From assembly GCF_042477335.2 (NCBI RefSeq), contig NC_091263.1, positions 74,574,501 to 74,638,500 on the forward strand: a DNA stretch of 64,000 nucleotides, written 5' to 3'. Made by a program: the position numbers and the translations under genes. Below the pieces are notes generated by a model. That model was not told the DNA's origin, did no database searches, and saw only the letters and a program-made list of their open reading frames with translations. Of this stretch, positions 23,341-33,975 are shown one piece after another. This stretch comes from Ovis canadensis. Taxonomy: Eukaryota; Chordata; Mammalia; Artiodactyla; Bovidae. Position 1 is the stretch's first letter. Every line of letters starts with the position of its first letter.

Positions 23341-23606
23341 GGATCCGTTTCCGGAAAGACTGATTCCCCCATGTTGCTTCTTTCTTGCTCCCGTTTTTCT
23401 GGCTGAATTCCCATCTGGAGCATGGATGCTATTCCACGTAATCCAAGTTATTCAGCCTCTTTTTCTCCACTAATCTTCCTACTACACTATCCATTTCTAA
23501 TCTCTCTATATCTGTGATTAAATATGTATTTTTCCAAAGACGCCGACTCCGTCCCCCCACCTTCGAATCACCCTGGATCCACCGGGGCTGGACCCCGGCA
23601 CTTACT

Positions 23607-24468
23607 GATGTCTAACAACCCTTTTTCTTAGTTTCTCTCTCATTTTTCTATCCTCGGGGGGACTTTCTTCAACCTTACCTTCCAACACTTGTGTTTCTCA
23701 TCTCAGCCATTTAACTTGCAAGGTCTTTGCTCTAAATGCCTTGAAAGACCAGATCTTGCTTGTGTTTCAAGGACACAGTCTCTGAGGAGAGTTTCAGTGG
23801 CTTTTCCGACCTTGTCTCTGCGTCATCTTTGTCCCACGAGCTTCATCGTCTTGCCGTGTTTTGCTCCCTGTCTCCGCGGTAGCTGCCGTAACGGCGTCTC
23901 TGTGTCTGGTTGTGGAGGGTCAGTCTCTGTCATGTAGCCACAGGCTTTCCCAGGAGCCCAGTGAGCTTGGCCGTGGTCTCCTCACTGGGAGAGGGCACTG
24001 AAGAGCTGTGAGCACTGAAGAGCCCCCGCCTCTGAGCCCAACTTCCCGGAGGAGGAGGAGGCGTGTCCACTCCCCCTAAGGGGAGCGGGGCCCATGCTGC
24101 GTGCCCAGGGGGCTGGGGTCTCAGCAGAAGGCAGACGCTTGCCCATCCCCACCCCTGCTTCCACTTCCAGGCAGAGAAGGGATGTCTAGCCCCCTCTGCC
24201 AGGGTAAGGAGCTGTCTCCTTCTGGACTGGCTGCTCATAAGTCCCTGAAAGCTTAGCCCACCCCGTTTTCAGCCCCCTCCACCCCTTCCCCTCGCTGCCA
24301 CCAACCCCACAACTGACGACGCTCAGCTCTGCCTGCTGCAGGCTGGGGCGACTCCTGCTACCCCCTCCTCCAGGTCAGCACTGTGTGGTTCTGCCGCCCC
24401 CAAATCCTGCCATTTCCTCTCATGTGATTGCTATTCCTGTTGCCTGCCTTTATAAATAAAGCCCCCTT
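23607..24468. other. Stretch without recognised feature
   Basis: The right half of the LTR target region and then GC-rich DNA. Small frames on both strands have no recognisable product. Confidence 0.45.
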
Positions 24469-24680
24469 GGGGCTTCCCTGGTGGCTCAGATGGTAAAGAA
24501 CCTGCCTGAAATGTGGGAGACACAGGTTCAATTCCTGGATTGGGAAGATCCCCTGGAGGAGGGCATGGCAACCCTCTCCAGTATTCTTGCCTGGTGAATG
24601 CCCAAGGACAGATGAGCCTGGAGGGCTACAGTCCACGGGCTTGAGAAGAGTCAGACACAACTGAGCGGCTGTCACTTCCA
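24469..24680 (+). mobile_element. Bov-tA SINE
   Basis: Full-length sense Bov-tA: GGGGCTTCCCTGGTGGCTC head, box B-like GGTTCAATTCC, GAAGATCCCCTGGAGGAGG and the ending AACTGAGCGGCTGTCACTT. Confidence 0.93.
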
Positions 24681-24881
24681 CTGTTTCATTTAGTCGTCTG
24701 TGAGTGGGTGTGGGAGGAAAGCACTTGGGAATCTGTGCACACAACCTCTATTTACTAGTCTGAACATCTTTGGGGGTCATTTATTGGCGTCTTGTCTCTA
24801 CCCCCACTTTCTGTGACTTTTTTAAGGTTCTTTCCCCATTTCTCCATGGAATTGTTTCTCATTATTTCAATACTGTTAAGA

Positions 24882-25412
24882 CATTTGCTCCTTGGAAGAA
24901 AAGCTATGAAAACCTAGACAGCATATTAAAAAACAGAGACATTACTTTGCCAACAAAGGCCTGCCTAGTCAAGGCTATGTTTTTTCTAGTAGTCATGTAT
25001 GGATGTGAGAGTTGGACTATAAAGAAAGCTGAGCACCAAAAAATGGATGCTTTTGAACTGTGGTGTTGGAGAAGACTCTTGAGAATCCCTTGGACTGCAA
25101 GGAGATCCAACCAGTCCATCCTAAAGGAAATCAGTCCTGAATATTCATTGGAAGGACTGATGCTGAAGCTGAAACTCCAATCCTTTGGCCACCTGATGAG
25201 AACTGATTCATTGGAAAAGACTCTGATGCTGGGAAAGATTGAAGGCATAAGAAGGGGACGACAAAGGATGAGATGGTTGGATGGCATCACTGACTCAATG
25301 GACATGAGTTTGGGTAAACTCAACTCCAGGAGTTAGTGATGGACACGGAGGCCTGGCATGCTCAGTTGTTTACAGGGTTGCAAAGAGTTGGACTCAACTG
25401 AGCAACTGAACT
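24882..25412 (+). mobile_element. BovB LINE 3' end, open over most of its length
   Basis: This is a 5'-truncated sense BovB. Its translated part (24,885-25,320) reads the RT C-terminal region with [12 protein letters not shown]-like (here [19 protein letters not shown]), [20 protein letters not shown] and [18 protein letters not shown], without a stop. The element ends with the BovB tail CTGAACTGAACTGAA. It lacks the endonuclease and the YADD catalytic centre, so it is inert. The open reading implies it is a young copy. Confidence 0.93.
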
Positions 25413-28010
25413 GAACTGAATAAGAACTTCTGTCTGCCCCATCTTGCTTGTCGGGGACCGTTCTCTCTGGTGATTCGAGGTGCTCAGTGTCCCCCACCCT
25501 CCGTGCAGCGGGTCGTCCCCTTGCTCTGGGCACAGAAGCCGTGTCTGCGTCCATGCAGGTCTCTTGTGCAAAGCATCAGATGGGTCCATCTGGAGCACCA
25601 GCTGTGCCCCCCCGACTCCTCTCCCACCCCCAGCCTCTGTGGTCTCTGGCGTCCATGGAAGCCTCACTTACACCCCTGTATCCCCAGGGTCTGATTTATG
25701 ATCCAAACTCTCCTCTGCACCCTGACCTCGCCTCTGCAAGTGTGTGGGCTCAGCCACAGCGCATCCGCTCCTTGGCCACCTCCACCTCAAAGGGCAGTGG
25801 ACTGCTCACGCTCCCAGCCCCTCTGCCAGCTTCCCTCCCCCTGTCCCCCACCAAGGCTGTTCTCATGCAGCTGCCAAGCTACTGGGCAGGAAGGAGCATA
25901 GCTCCCCTCTCCCTCGGAAGGCAACCTGGAAGGAAACGAGGCCCAGTCGTGTTTTTCTCTCTGATTTTTTCTTGCATAGCCTTTGAAGTACCAGTTGGAG
26001 CACCAGGCCAGTGCTCTGCAGCACCCAGCACCCAGCGCCTGGGCCGCACTGCAAGCTGGGGGCCTGTGCCCGCCTCTGCTGGGCTGGTGCCCGTGTGCAG
26101 TGCCGACGTCTGCACGGTTTCCCACGCTCAGCAGGCTCTCTAGGTGGCCGCGGGAGGCTCTGGCCAGACTGAACGAGCCCCTTCAGGTCTCACACCTGCC
26201 GACATGCCCGAGCCTGGACACAGGGGCTCCCGTGACGTGGGACATGGCCACAGGAGGGAAGGGCTGAGGCCTTCGGTGCCATCCGCCTGCTGGGGGTGCT
26301 GAAGGGACGACTCTGCGTGGCTGGCTGCTGCGGGACTTCCCGCCCGTTCGCTGCCCACGGTGCCCTGGGGGTCCTCGTCTGCTAGGCTGTGCCTCCAGCA
26401 CCTGCCCTGGGGCGATGGGTGGCCCCTGCTCTCACCGGAGCCCCTGACCCTGGCTCTGCCTTCCTCTGGGGACAAGCCCTCCTGGTCCAATCTCTTCCCT
26501 TGGTGGGTGGACGCACGTTGCTGACACACGGCCCTGAGCCTGGCTCCCCTTGGCTACCTCTCAGGGAAATGGGGGCCACCCTGCCTGGGGTGCTCTGGAA
26601 GGTGGAGGGTCCCTTCTTCACCCCTAGGAAGCCCCTCTTTCCACCTGTCTCCACTGCTCTGACTCTGGCAGGGGAACCCCTTTCTGGGGACTGCTTCACT
26701 TTTACCCCCTTAGGCCTCTGGGCCCCTGCGGAGCCTGGCGTGGATTCTCGCAGATTCCATTCTGCAAACCGACGCGGGGCTAGGGCTCCAAGCACAGGAA
26801 GGGATGGCTCAGCGTGACCCGCGACTTTGCCTGAAGCCTACTGCACAGCCCGCTCCCAAGCTGCAGCTCATGTGGGTGCCCCAGGTTTGCTCCTCACCTC
26901 CTGCCTGACCCTTCCTCCTCCTCCAGCCTCAGTCTCCTCCACAGGAGGGAGCTGGGGCAGCAGGCTGGCCACATCCAGGAGGGGGGCAGCCACTTCCCTG
27001 GAAGGAGCATGCAGACCCTCAAGACCCCTGACCAGCCCCCGGAGGAAATCCTCAGGCCTCCAGCTGCCTCCAGGGCAGATGCAGAGCCTGCCTGCAGTGT
27101 CCATACCCACGCTGGGAACTCCCTCTAACTGACCCCGCCGCCGGGCCGGATGTGGGGGTCCCCTGCGTTGTCGCCCCCTGGCTGGAGCTCTCCCCAGCTT
27201 GGAGTTCCACCTGGGCACCCTTCGTCTGCCCCCTCTGGATGGGCACCGCCCCCTCCAGCTGCCTCAGAGCCTTCCATCTGGGCCCCAAACTGCCCTCCAG
27301 CCCAGAACTCTGCCCTCTGCCCCCTTTCCCCAGTGGGGACCCTCGGTCGAACCTCACAGCCCCTGCACCCCCTCCCAGGCCTGCCGGCATCTCTTCCAGC
27401 TCTGATCCATCCCCAGCCACCCGCCCCAACCAGGGGACACACGGCGTGCTGCCCAGGGAACCGTGGTTGGCCAGACACTTAGGTTTCGATGTTTACTTTT
27501 TCAAAGGGCCTGGGATGCGAGTTGCTCAGGGCCCAGTGTGTTCCCAAGGACCCACATTGGGCCCCACGCATCACGTGTCCTCACTTTCCTCTTTGCCTTC
27601 TACCCTTCAACCCCATTGCCCACACCCCGTCCCCTCCCCAGCCCTCTTCACAGGCCTGCACGCCTGTGTTTTTAGATTCTATAAACCACGTGCTCTAATA
27701 ACTCTGCCTCTCTGCTCTCTGCCCCTCACCACGGCATGTATGATCTGCCCACCCAGCTGCATGCATTTGGTTCTTGGCTCCAAACCGCTCTGCAGATCAG
27801 TGCGGCCACGACCTGGGCTGAGCCAGCGTGCGGGGAGGCAGCAGGTCCCAGCCACACCTGACGCAGGGGCAGCTAGAGGCCCGAGGTGGCCAGGTCTGGG
27901 ATTGGCCGTGGGGGCGGATCAGGGAACACGGCGGCTGCAGGGACGAGCTAACGGCACAAGTGAGCTGCTGGGAGGCCTGTCCAGGTGGACGTGGCAGCCA
28001 GGAGGAACAG
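25413..28010. other. GC-rich stretch containing a duplicated block
   Basis: No gene is supported. Frames of up to 289 codons (27,152-28,021) are kept open by C-rich composition and one even runs into the provirus LTR. Positions about 27,160-27,375 are homologous in inverted orientation to a block near 47.7-48.3 kb (see findings). Confidence 0.45.
27160..27375 (-). repeat. Low-copy GC-rich block, inverted partner at 47.7-48.3 kb
   Basis: Read on the minus strand, this stretch contains AAAGGGGGCAGAGGGCAGAG, TTCTGGGCTG, GGCCCAGATGGAAGG and CTCCAGCCAGGGGGC. The same words occur in the same order on the plus strand at about 47,725-47,760 and 48,180-48,275. It could be a segmental duplication or an unnamed interspersed repeat. 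Boundaries are approximate. Confidence 0.6.
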
Positions 28011-28015
28011 GGCAG
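28011..28015. repeat. 5-bp target-site duplication of the provirus, left copy
   Basis: GGCAG directly precedes the TGTTAGGG start of the 5' LTR and is repeated at 36,129-36,133 directly after the CA end of the 3' LTR. The match shows both LTRs come from one integration rather than a recombination between two proviruses. Confidence 0.85.
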
Positions 28016-28304
28016 TGTTAGGGACCAAACGACGGGCTCTGAGTCATGTTTACCAGAAAGAGACAGGATATGCGCTCATTCTGCCTGGCCAATCATGTAA
28101 CGCCAGCTACTCCTGTAACTGAGACAGAGAACTGCCTGTATATAAGCCTCCATACTCCTTTGTTCAGGGCTCTTGTCGGATTCCACTGTGCTGGAAGAGA
28201 CTTGGGCCCTAGTGCGCTAGAAATAAACTCCCTTCTTGCCTTTGCATTACTGTGGTGGACTTGCTCTCTCGGTCGGTTCAGAGATACGGGCTCGATGCAT
28301 AACA
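28016..28304 (+). repeat. 5' LTR of the provirus
   Basis: The 289-bp LTR runs from TGTTAGGG to GCATAACA. Seen in order: a CCAAT box at 28,089-28,093, TATATAAG at 28,139-28,146 and AATAAA at 28,222-28,227 followed by a short U5. It is short for a gammaretroviral LTR. Against the 3' LTR it lacks 7 bp after GGGCTCT (about 28,041) and differs at about 19 positions by hand alignment, six of them inside about 15 bp near 28,187-28,202. Confidence 0.96.
28089..28146 (+). promoter_or_regulatory. Proviral promoter elements (CCAAT, TATA)
   Basis: CCAAT at 28,089-28,093 and TATATAAG at 28,139-28,146 are spaced as in a typical Pol II LTR promoter. The expected cap site is about 25-30 bp after the TATA, near 28,170. 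Present activity is unknown. Confidence 0.8.
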
Positions 28305-28306
28305 TT

Positions 28307-28324
28307 TGGGGGCTCGTCCGGGAT
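28307..28324 (+). promoter_or_regulatory. Primer binding site, tRNA-Pro type
   Basis: TGGGGGCTCGTCCGGGAT starts two bases after the LTR end. It is an 18-nt perfect match to the 3' end complement of proline tRNA, the usual gammaretroviral primer. Confidence 0.95.
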
Positions 28325-28665
28325 CTCCGTCCCGCCAGGGAGGACAACTCTCCTGGTAGAACGGAGTAACCTCATTAGGAGATAAGAGCTCTGAGCACCG
28401 GTGCTAATGTTGCAGAAGCCCAGATTAAGTCCAGGGCCCAGTATCGTACTGGGGAGGCATCTGGGTGTAAAGTGCAGAGGCAAGTCTGGCGTAAGGCCGA
28501 GTCCCGGTATCGTGCCAGGGAGGCGGCTGGCTCTGTGAACATCCTGCAGGTAAGATTGAGTGCATTGTCGGTGGCCACCTTGCGTTTGTTATCTGCTTGT
28601 CTATTTGTGGTGTCTGCGTTGCTCTTTGTGTGCTCTGTTGGCTCCCAGTGTACTTTTCTGTGATC
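28325..28665 (+). other. Proviral leader with splice donor and a direct repeat
   Basis: This non-coding leader would carry the packaging signal. A strong splice donor CAG/GTAAGA has its exon end at 28,549. Two related segments, at about 28,434-28,466 (CCCAGTATCGTACTGGGG) and 28,501-28,533 (CCCGGTATCGTGCCAGGG), form a direct repeat about 67 bp apart, each with a small palindromic core. The gag frame is open upstream of the gag ATG back to a TAA at 28,492-28,494, and its last 28 or so codons are strikingly hydrophobic (see findings). Confidence 0.75.
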
Positions 28666-30348
28666 ATGGGACAAACAACTTCTACTCCTTTATCTCTTAT
28701 GATTAACCACTTCTCTGATTTCAAGTCTAGAGCTCAGAATCTTTCGTTAGTGGTGAAGAAGAGCAAACTGGTGACTTTCTGTTCTGCCAAGTGGCCCACC
28801 TTTGACGTCGGATGGCCACAAGAGGGAACCTTCAATCCCCAAATTATCCAGGCAGTTAAAGAGAGGGTGCTTACTCCTAGTCCTGCCGGGCATCCAGATC
28901 AGACTCCCTACATTCTGGTCTGGCAGGATCTAGTGAGAAACCCACTGGAATGGCTTAAACCCTTTGTTCTCGCTCCTTCTAAACCTCTTAAACCTCCCCG
29001 TCCCTCTTCCCCAACTCCAACTTCGCCACACCCACAGGTGCTAGTCATGAAGTCTTCCGAAGAAAAAGAAGGGAAAAAGGACGAGAATCGACCAAAGCCG
29101 GTCTTCCAGGAATCTTCTCTGTATCCTAATCTGATAGATCTGGGGACCAAATTGTTCCCACCCCCGTATGCGGATCCACATCCGCCCTTGCTTCCACAGG
29201 TTCCAAGGGTTTCATCGGGAGAAGCCAGGAGGAGAACCGAGCCTTCAGGTCCTCCCAGAGAAGGGGGCCCCACCCGGGGAACTCGGGGAAGGACAAGGGA
29301 AATGGCCAGCCTAGCGGGAGAAGACCCGGAAGTCCCCTCCTCCACCGTTCACACGTTTCCGGTCCGGGCGGGACCAGCCAGAGAGGGTGGAGAGCAGACA
29401 TATCAGTATTGGCCCTTCTCCACTAGTGATTTGTACAATTGGAAAACCCAGACTCCCTCCTTCTCTGAAAAACCGCAGGGTCTTATTGATCTTTTAGAGT
29501 CTATCCTTTTTACTCACAATCCCACTTGGGATGATTGTCAGCAACTGTTACAGGTGCTTTTCACTACAGAGGAGTGCGAGCGGATCCTGTCAGAAGCTCG
29601 GAAGAATGTGCCAGGGGTGGATGGGAGGCCCACGATACAGCCTAACCTCATTGAGGAGGGGTTCCCCTTGGTGCGACCCAACTGGGACTTCGAACGCACT
29701 GAAGGTAGGGAGCATCTCCGAGTGTACCACCAGACTCTTATGGCCCGCCTTAGAGCGGCTGCCAGGAAGCCAACTAATTTGGCCAAAATAAATTCAGTGA
29801 GGCAGGAGCCAAATGAGAGCCCAGCAGCCTTCCTTGAAAGGATAATGGAAGCTTTTAGACAGTATACCCCTATGGACCCACAGGCAGATGAGTCACGAGC
29901 GGCAGTTATGTTAGCATTTGTAAATCAAGCAGCCCCCGATATTAGAAGAAAGTTACAAAAGATAGAGAGGTTAAGTGAACAATCCTTGCAAGATCTAGTG
30001 AGGGCAGCCGAGAGAGTTTTTAATCATAGAGAGACCCCAGAAGAGAGAGAAGACCGCATTAGAAGAGAAGAAAGAGAATTTAGAGCTGAAGAAAACCGTA
30101 AAAATCAAAAAGAGCTGGCCCAGATATTTTTTGCTGGGGTTGAAAACAGAAACAGGTTCCAAAAAGGGAAAAAATTGGAATCAAAAACTGAAGAAAAAAC
30201 GACAAGGCGTAAGCTTGAAAAAAAAAACCAATGTGCGTTTTGTAAAGAGTTTGGACATTGGAAAGATAAATGCCCCAAGAAAAATCTAAAAGAGGGGCCC
30301 AAGAACCCCAAGAACGAGACTCCCTCTCCAGACAGTCATATCCTCTAG
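28666..30348 (+). CDS. gag: Gag polyprotein of the provirus
   Basis: Gag is open for 560 codons and ends in UAG at 30,346-30,348. I chose the ATG at 28,666 because it gives MGQTTS, the N-terminal glycine context for myristoylation typical of gammaretroviral matrix. An in-frame TTG at 28,597 is not the ordinary start. Domains in order: matrix (residues 1 to about 125); a proline-rich p12-like region with the PPPY late motif at 165-168; capsid from about residue 225 (TFPVRAG start region), containing the conserved [14 protein letters not shown] homology segment and a charged helix with repeated RxxEE near the C-terminus; nucleocapsid with one CCHC knuckle, [14 protein letters not shown], at 523-536. 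Gag would assemble particles at the plasma membrane and bind genomic RNA. No stop or frame change is visible. Pol would be reached by suppression of the UAG, as in the family. Confidence 0.95.
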   Translation: MGQTTSTPLSLMINHFSDFKSRAQNLSLVVKKSKLVTFCSAKWPTFDVGWPQEGTFNPQIIQAVKERVLTPSPAGHPDQTPYILVWQDLVRNPLEWLKPFVLAPSKPLKPPRPSSPTPTSPHPQVLVMKSSEEKEGKKDENRPKPVFQESSLYPNLIDLGTKLFPPPYADPHPPLLPQVPRVSSGEARRRTEPSGPPREGGPTRGTRGRTREMASLAGEDPEVPSSTVHTFPVRAGPAREGGEQTYQYWPFSTSDLYNWKTQTPSFSEKPQGLIDLLESILFTHNPTWDDCQQLLQVLFTTEECERILSEARKNVPGVDGRPTIQPNLIEEGFPLVRPNWDFERTEGREHLRVYHQTLMARLRAAARKPTNLAKINSVRQEPNESPAAFLERIMEAFRQYTPMDPQADESRAAVMLAFVNQAAPDIRRKLQKIERLSEQSLQDLVRAAERVFNHRETPEEREDRIRREEREFRAEENRKNQKELAQIFFAGVENRNRFQKGKKLESKTEEKTTRRKLEKKNQCAFCKEFGHWKDKCPKKNLKEGPKNPKNETPSPDSHIL

Positions 30349-30381
30349 GCAGGTGAGGATAGCGACTGGGGGGGGGGGGGG
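30346..30381 (+). promoter_or_regulatory. Gag stop codon (UAG) and following 14-G tract
   Basis: UAG followed by G is the family's read-through context. Nineteen bases later comes a run of 14 G (30,368-30,381). Read-through translation in the UAG frame does not meet the protease frame, which lies one base out of phase downstream of the run. The G tract is therefore the likely site of a one-base length change. The read-through pseudoknot cannot be verified by eye. Confidence 0.75.
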
Positions 30382-30570
30382 TCAGGGCTCGAAGTCCCTC
30401 CCCAAGTCCTGGGTAACTATAAATGTGGAGGGGAAACCGGTTGGCTTCATGGTGGACACGGGAGCCCAATACTCAGTCTTAAACCAAAAAGATGGACCCA
30501 TGTCTAAGAAAAGTAGCTGGGTGCAGGGAGCAACCAGGACTAAAAATATGGATGGACTACAAAACGGCAT
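30349..30570 (+). pseudogene. pro: Protease region of the provirus, frame-broken twice
   Basis: The protease core is recognisable: the active-site D-T-G is encoded at 30,455-30,463 in the context [12 protein letters not shown], and the flap-proximal and C-terminal GRDLL part lies at the start of the pol frame (about 30,640-30,654). Its open frame (30,353-30,574) is out of phase with the gag UAG frame upstream, changing within or near the 14-G tract. It is also out of phase with pol downstream, changing near the A-run at 30,542-30,546. Both changes are compatible with single-base indels in homopolymers. As written, no Gag-Pro-Pol fusion can be made by simple read-through. Homopolymer miscalls are a real alternative explanation. 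Confidence 0.88.
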
Positions 30571-33500
30571 GTGAACTTGGGGGCCCACCAGGTAACCCAT
30601 TCTTTTCTGGTGATACCTGAGTGTCCAGCGCCCTTGTTGGGAAGGGATTTACTGTCTAAAGTGAATGCCCAAATTCATTTCGACCACGGACAAATGTCGG
30701 TTCTAGATGGGACCGGACATCCTCTTCAGGTCCTGTCTCTGGCATTAAAAGATGAATACAGACTCTACTTGCCAGAGGCCCCAGCGACAATAAGCCCCAA
30801 AGTACAACCATGGGTTCAAAGATACCCTCAGGCCTGGGCTGAAACAGCAGGAATGGGACTGGCCAAACAGAGGCCCCCTATCATTGTGGAACTGAAAGCC
30901 AGTGCTTCCCCGGTGAGGGTACGGCAGTATCCCATGAGTCAAGAGGCTCGACAAGGAATTACTCCTCATATACAACGCCTCATAGATGCTGGGGTCCTGA
31001 AAAGGTGCCGGTCCCCATGGAACACTCCCCTGTTGTCTGTGAAAAAGCCTGGGGGAACTGATTTTAGACCGGTTCAAGATCTACGAGAAGTCAACAAACA
31101 GGTGAGTGATATTCATCCTACGGTTCCTAACCCTTATACATTGCTAAGCAACTTGCCTCCAAACTACATTTGGTATACTGTTTTAGATTTAAAAGATGCC
31201 TTTTTCAGTTTGCCTCTTGCCCCCGCAAGCCAAGAGATCTTTGCCTTCGAATGGCAGGAAGATGGTGGTCAGACCCCTGTGCAGCTGACATGGACTCGCT
31301 TACCACAGGGTTTCAAAAACTCACCCACGTTATTTAATGAGGCCCTGGACGAAGACCTCCATGAGTATCGGGTTGAACACCCTACCATTGTTTTATTACA
31401 ATATGTTGATGACCTTATGCTGGCAGCAGCTACAGAGAAAGAGTGCCAAGAGGCAACAGGTGACCTTCTCCAAACCTTGGGGACTTTAGGTTACAGGGCC
31501 AGTGCCAAAAAGGCCCAGATTGCCAAGCAAGAGGTTACATACCTCGGTTATAAGATAAAACAGGGCCAGAGGTGGCTAACACAGGCTATGAAAGAAACCA
31601 TCCTCCAGATCCCTGAGCCGGCTAACCCTAGACAAATGAGAGAATTTCTAGGAACTGTGGGATATTGCTGGTTATGGATCTTGGGGTTTGCAGAAAAGGC
31701 CAGGCCCCTATATGAAGGGACCAAAAAAACCAAGGACTGGAAATGGACTGAGCCAATGAAAGAGGCCTTCCAAGAGCTCAGGCGAGCCTTGCTAGAAGCT
31801 CCTGCCCTTGCCCTCCCTGATCCATCTAAGCCTTTCCAATTATTTGTAGATGAAAAGCGGGGGATAGGAAAAGGGGTACTAACACAGAGATGGGGACCAT
31901 GGAAGCGACCTGTAGCTTACCTTTCCAAGAGACTGGACCCAGTGGCAGCCGGATGGCCACCTTGCCTCCGTATCATCGTGGCCACTGCGCTCTTAGTCCA
32001 CGATGCTGATAAACTGACTTATGGACAGAGACTCTTGGTCTACACTCCTCATGCCATAGACAGAGTTTTAAAGCAACCCCCAGGTAAATGGATTTCTAAT
32101 GCCCGCTTGACGCACTACCAGGCCTTGCTACTTGACACCCCACGGATTCATTTCCAAATGCCCTGCACTCTAAATCCGGCCACTCTTTTGCCCAATCCGG
32201 GGGAAAATAGCCCCCTCCATGATTGTGATGAGATACTGGCCGGGGTAACAGCAATACGAAAGGACTTAACCGATACTCTGCTGGATAACAGTGAGCTAAA
32301 ATGGTTCACAGATGGCAGCAGTTATGTGAAAGATGGACAGAGACGGGTGGGAGCCGCAGTAGTAGATGACTCTGGACAGATGATATGGGCAGAGGCCCTT
32401 CCCCCGGATACCTCAGCACAAAAGGCAGAGTTAATTGCCCTGATTCAAGCATCAGAGAGAGCCAAAGGAAAAAGAATAACTATTTTCACTGACAGTCGCT
32501 ATGCTTTTGGCACGGTACACATCCAGGGCCTGATATATCGGGAACGGGGGTTTTTGACAGCTGAAGGGAAAGAAATTAAAAACTTGCCTGAAATCCGTAG
32601 ACTTTTAGAGGCTGTACAGATGCCTCGGGCTGTGTCAATAGTACACGTACCTGGACATCAGAAGGGTGACAGCCCCACGGCACGAGGGAATTGTGCCGCA
32701 GACCTGGCAGCTCGAAAAGTAGCTGATGAAGATTTCATCACCCCTGTGTTGGTGATCGGACTTCCACCTCCAGGTATGGGAACTCTGCCCCCAACCCCTG
32801 AGTGTTCATCCACAGACTTTGCTTGGATCCAAAAACACACCAACCTTCAAAAAGGTGAAGATGGATGGTACCGAGACTCAGACGGCTACTTGATACTCCC
32901 TGCTCAGTTGGGACGGCAACTATGTGAGCATTTACACTTGTCTACTCATCTGGGAGAAAAAAAGACTCTGATGCTCTTTCAAACTGTGCGCCTGCGATTT
33001 CCCCAGCACCAGACAACTGTAAAGAACATAGTGCATGCTTGTAAGGCGTGTCAACAGATGAGGCCAGGAAAAGGACAACATGCAGGACTGAGGTATCGGG
33101 GAAAAGGACCAGGGCAACAGTGGGAAATAGATTTCACCGAGGTAAGGCCAGGCAAGTATGGCTACCGGTACTTGTTAGTGTTGGTGGATACCTTCTCAGG
33201 GTGGGTGGAGGCTTTTCCTACAAAGGGAGAAACCACGATGATAGTGGCGAAAAAGATTTTAGAAGAAATAGTTCCCAGGTTTGGCCTGCCAGTGACCATC
33301 GGCTCTGATAATGGACCTGCTTTTGTGAGTCAAATAGTTCAGAGCCTTGCCCTAGCCCTGGGGACTAAATGGAAGTTACATTGTGAATACAGTCCACAGA
33401 GCTCAGGGCAAGTAGAAAGAATGAATCAGACCCTAAAAGAAACTTTAACTAAATTGGCTATAGAGACTGGCGGGGACTGGGTGACCCTCCTTCCCTTCGC

Positions 33501-33975
33501 CCTCTTCCGTGCGCGTAATACTCCTTATCAACTTAATCTGACCCCATTTGAAATTCTGTATGGGAGACCTCCTCCTGTATGTCCAATATTTGAAGGGAAG
33601 AAACTACCGCCTCCCACGTTGGGACAATTCCAAGAGGCCTTGATGGCCTTAAGCAAGGTGCACTCTCGTGTCTGGAAACTGCTCCGGGAAATACATGTGG
33701 GTCAAAATAAGGGAACTATTCCCTCACATGACATTGGCCCAGGAGATTGGGTATGGGTCAAAAGGCACCAAACCAAGACACTAGAACCCAAATGGAAGGG
33801 TCCTTATGTTGTTCTTACCACCCCAACTGCCCTAAAGGTCGACGGTATCAGGCCTTGGGTGCATTGCAACCACGTACGCCCAGCTACTTCAGCAGAGCAG
33901 GAAGATGCTAAAAAAGAATGGGAAGCATCTCTGCACCCGTCCAACCCCCTGAGGCTGAAGCTCCGGCGTCGTTGA
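30571..33975 (+). CDS. pol: Pol of the provirus: RT, RNase H and integrase
   Basis: This is a single open frame of about 1,134 codons with no internal stop. It begins in the last third of protease; the first codon shown (GTG) is a frame boundary, not a start. [11 protein letters not shown] near residue 207 carries the first catalytic aspartate, [12 protein letters not shown] follows, and YVDD is encoded at 31,402-31,413 (residues 278-281). RNase [17 protein letters not shown] and IFTDSRYAF supply the acidic residues. Integrase: an N-terminal HHCC zinc module (HLHLSTHLG ... CKAC), then the D,D,E core as [15 protein letters not shown] and SGQVERMN, then a C-terminal domain ending in basic residues. 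Length and domain order are normal for gammaretroviral pol downstream of protease. It would normally be made as a Gag-Pro-Pol fusion by UAG read-through, which the protease frame changes prevent. Env starts inside its last 58 bases. Confidence 0.95.
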   Translation: MNLGAHQVTHSFLVIPECPAPLLGRDLLSKVNAQIHFDHGQMSVLDGTGHPLQVLSLALKDEYRLYLPEAPATISPKVQPWVQRYPQAWAETAGMGLAKQRPPIIVELKASASPVRVRQYPMSQEARQGITPHIQRLIDAGVLKRCRSPWNTPLLSVKKPGGTDFRPVQDLREVNKQVSDIHPTVPNPYTLLSNLPPNYIWYTVLDLKDAFFSLPLAPASQEIFAFEWQEDGGQTPVQLTWTRLPQGFKNSPTLFNEALDEDLHEYRVEHPTIVLLQYVDDLMLAAATEKECQEATGDLLQTLGTLGYRASAKKAQIAKQEVTYLGYKIKQGQRWLTQAMKETILQIPEPANPRQMREFLGTVGYCWLWILGFAEKARPLYEGTKKTKDWKWTEPMKEAFQELRRALLEAPALALPDPSKPFQLFVDEKRGIGKGVLTQRWGPWKRPVAYLSKRLDPVAAGWPPCLRIIVATALLVHDADKLTYGQRLLVYTPHAIDRVLKQPPGKWISNARLTHYQALLLDTPRIHFQMPCTLNPATLLPNPGENSPLHDCDEILAGVTAIRKDLTDTLLDNSELKWFTDGSSYVKDGQRRVGAAVVDDSGQMIWAEALPPDTSAQKAELIALIQASERAKGKRITIFTDSRYAFGTVHIQGLIYRERGFLTAEGKEIKNLPEIRRLLEAVQMPRAVSIVHVPGHQKGDSPTARGNCAADLAARKVADEDFITPVLVIGLPPPGMGTLPPTPECSSTDFAWIQKHTNLQKGEDGWYRDSDGYLILPAQLGRQLCEHLHLSTHLGEKKTLMLFQTVRLRFPQHQTTVKNIVHACKACQQMRPGKGQHAGLRYRGKGPGQQWEIDFTEVRPGKYGYRYLLVLVDTFSGWVEAFPTKGETTMIVAKKILEEIVPRFGLPVTIGSDNGPAFVSQIVQSLALALGTKWKLHCEYSPQSSGQVERMNQTLKETLTKLAIETGGDWVTLLPFALFRARNTPYQLNLTPFEILYGRPPPVCPIFEGKKLPPPTLGQFQEALMALSKVHSRVWKLLREIHVGQNKGTIPSHDIGPGDWVWVKRHQTKTLEPKWKGPYVVLTTPTALKVDGIRPWVHCNHVRPATSAEQEDAKKEWEASLHPSNPLRLKLRRR

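Larger units (their letters stand above)
21944..23600 (+). mobile_element. Complete solo LTR, class II (betaretrovirus-like) ERV
   Basis: The element is 1,657 bp and bounded by perfect 8-bp inverted ends, TGCCGGGG at the left and CCCCGGCA at the right. The flanking 6-bp target duplication CTTACT lies at 21,938-21,943 and 23,601-23,606, the length typical of betaretrovirus-like ERVs. A TATA-like GGTATATAAGC is at about 23,309 and AATAAAG at about 23,329, so U3 is about 1.35 kb. No internal viral sequence remains, so the body was lost by LTR-LTR recombination. The orientation is plus, from the TATA and poly(A) signal order. U3 is swollen by degenerate internal duplications and one perfect 31-bp duplication. 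Confidence 0.93.

Noticed and set aside
27152-28021. 289-codon plus-strand frame ending in the provirus LTR
   Set aside because: Its stop lies inside the LTR, so the frame depends on the insertion. It is C-rich, has no domain and overlaps equally long frames in other phases.
28597-28665. Start of gag 23 codons earlier
   Set aside because: The codon at 28,597 is TTG. The MGQ start at 28,666 is the family-typical myristoylated N-terminus. The hydrophobic upstream frame is kept only as a separate finding.
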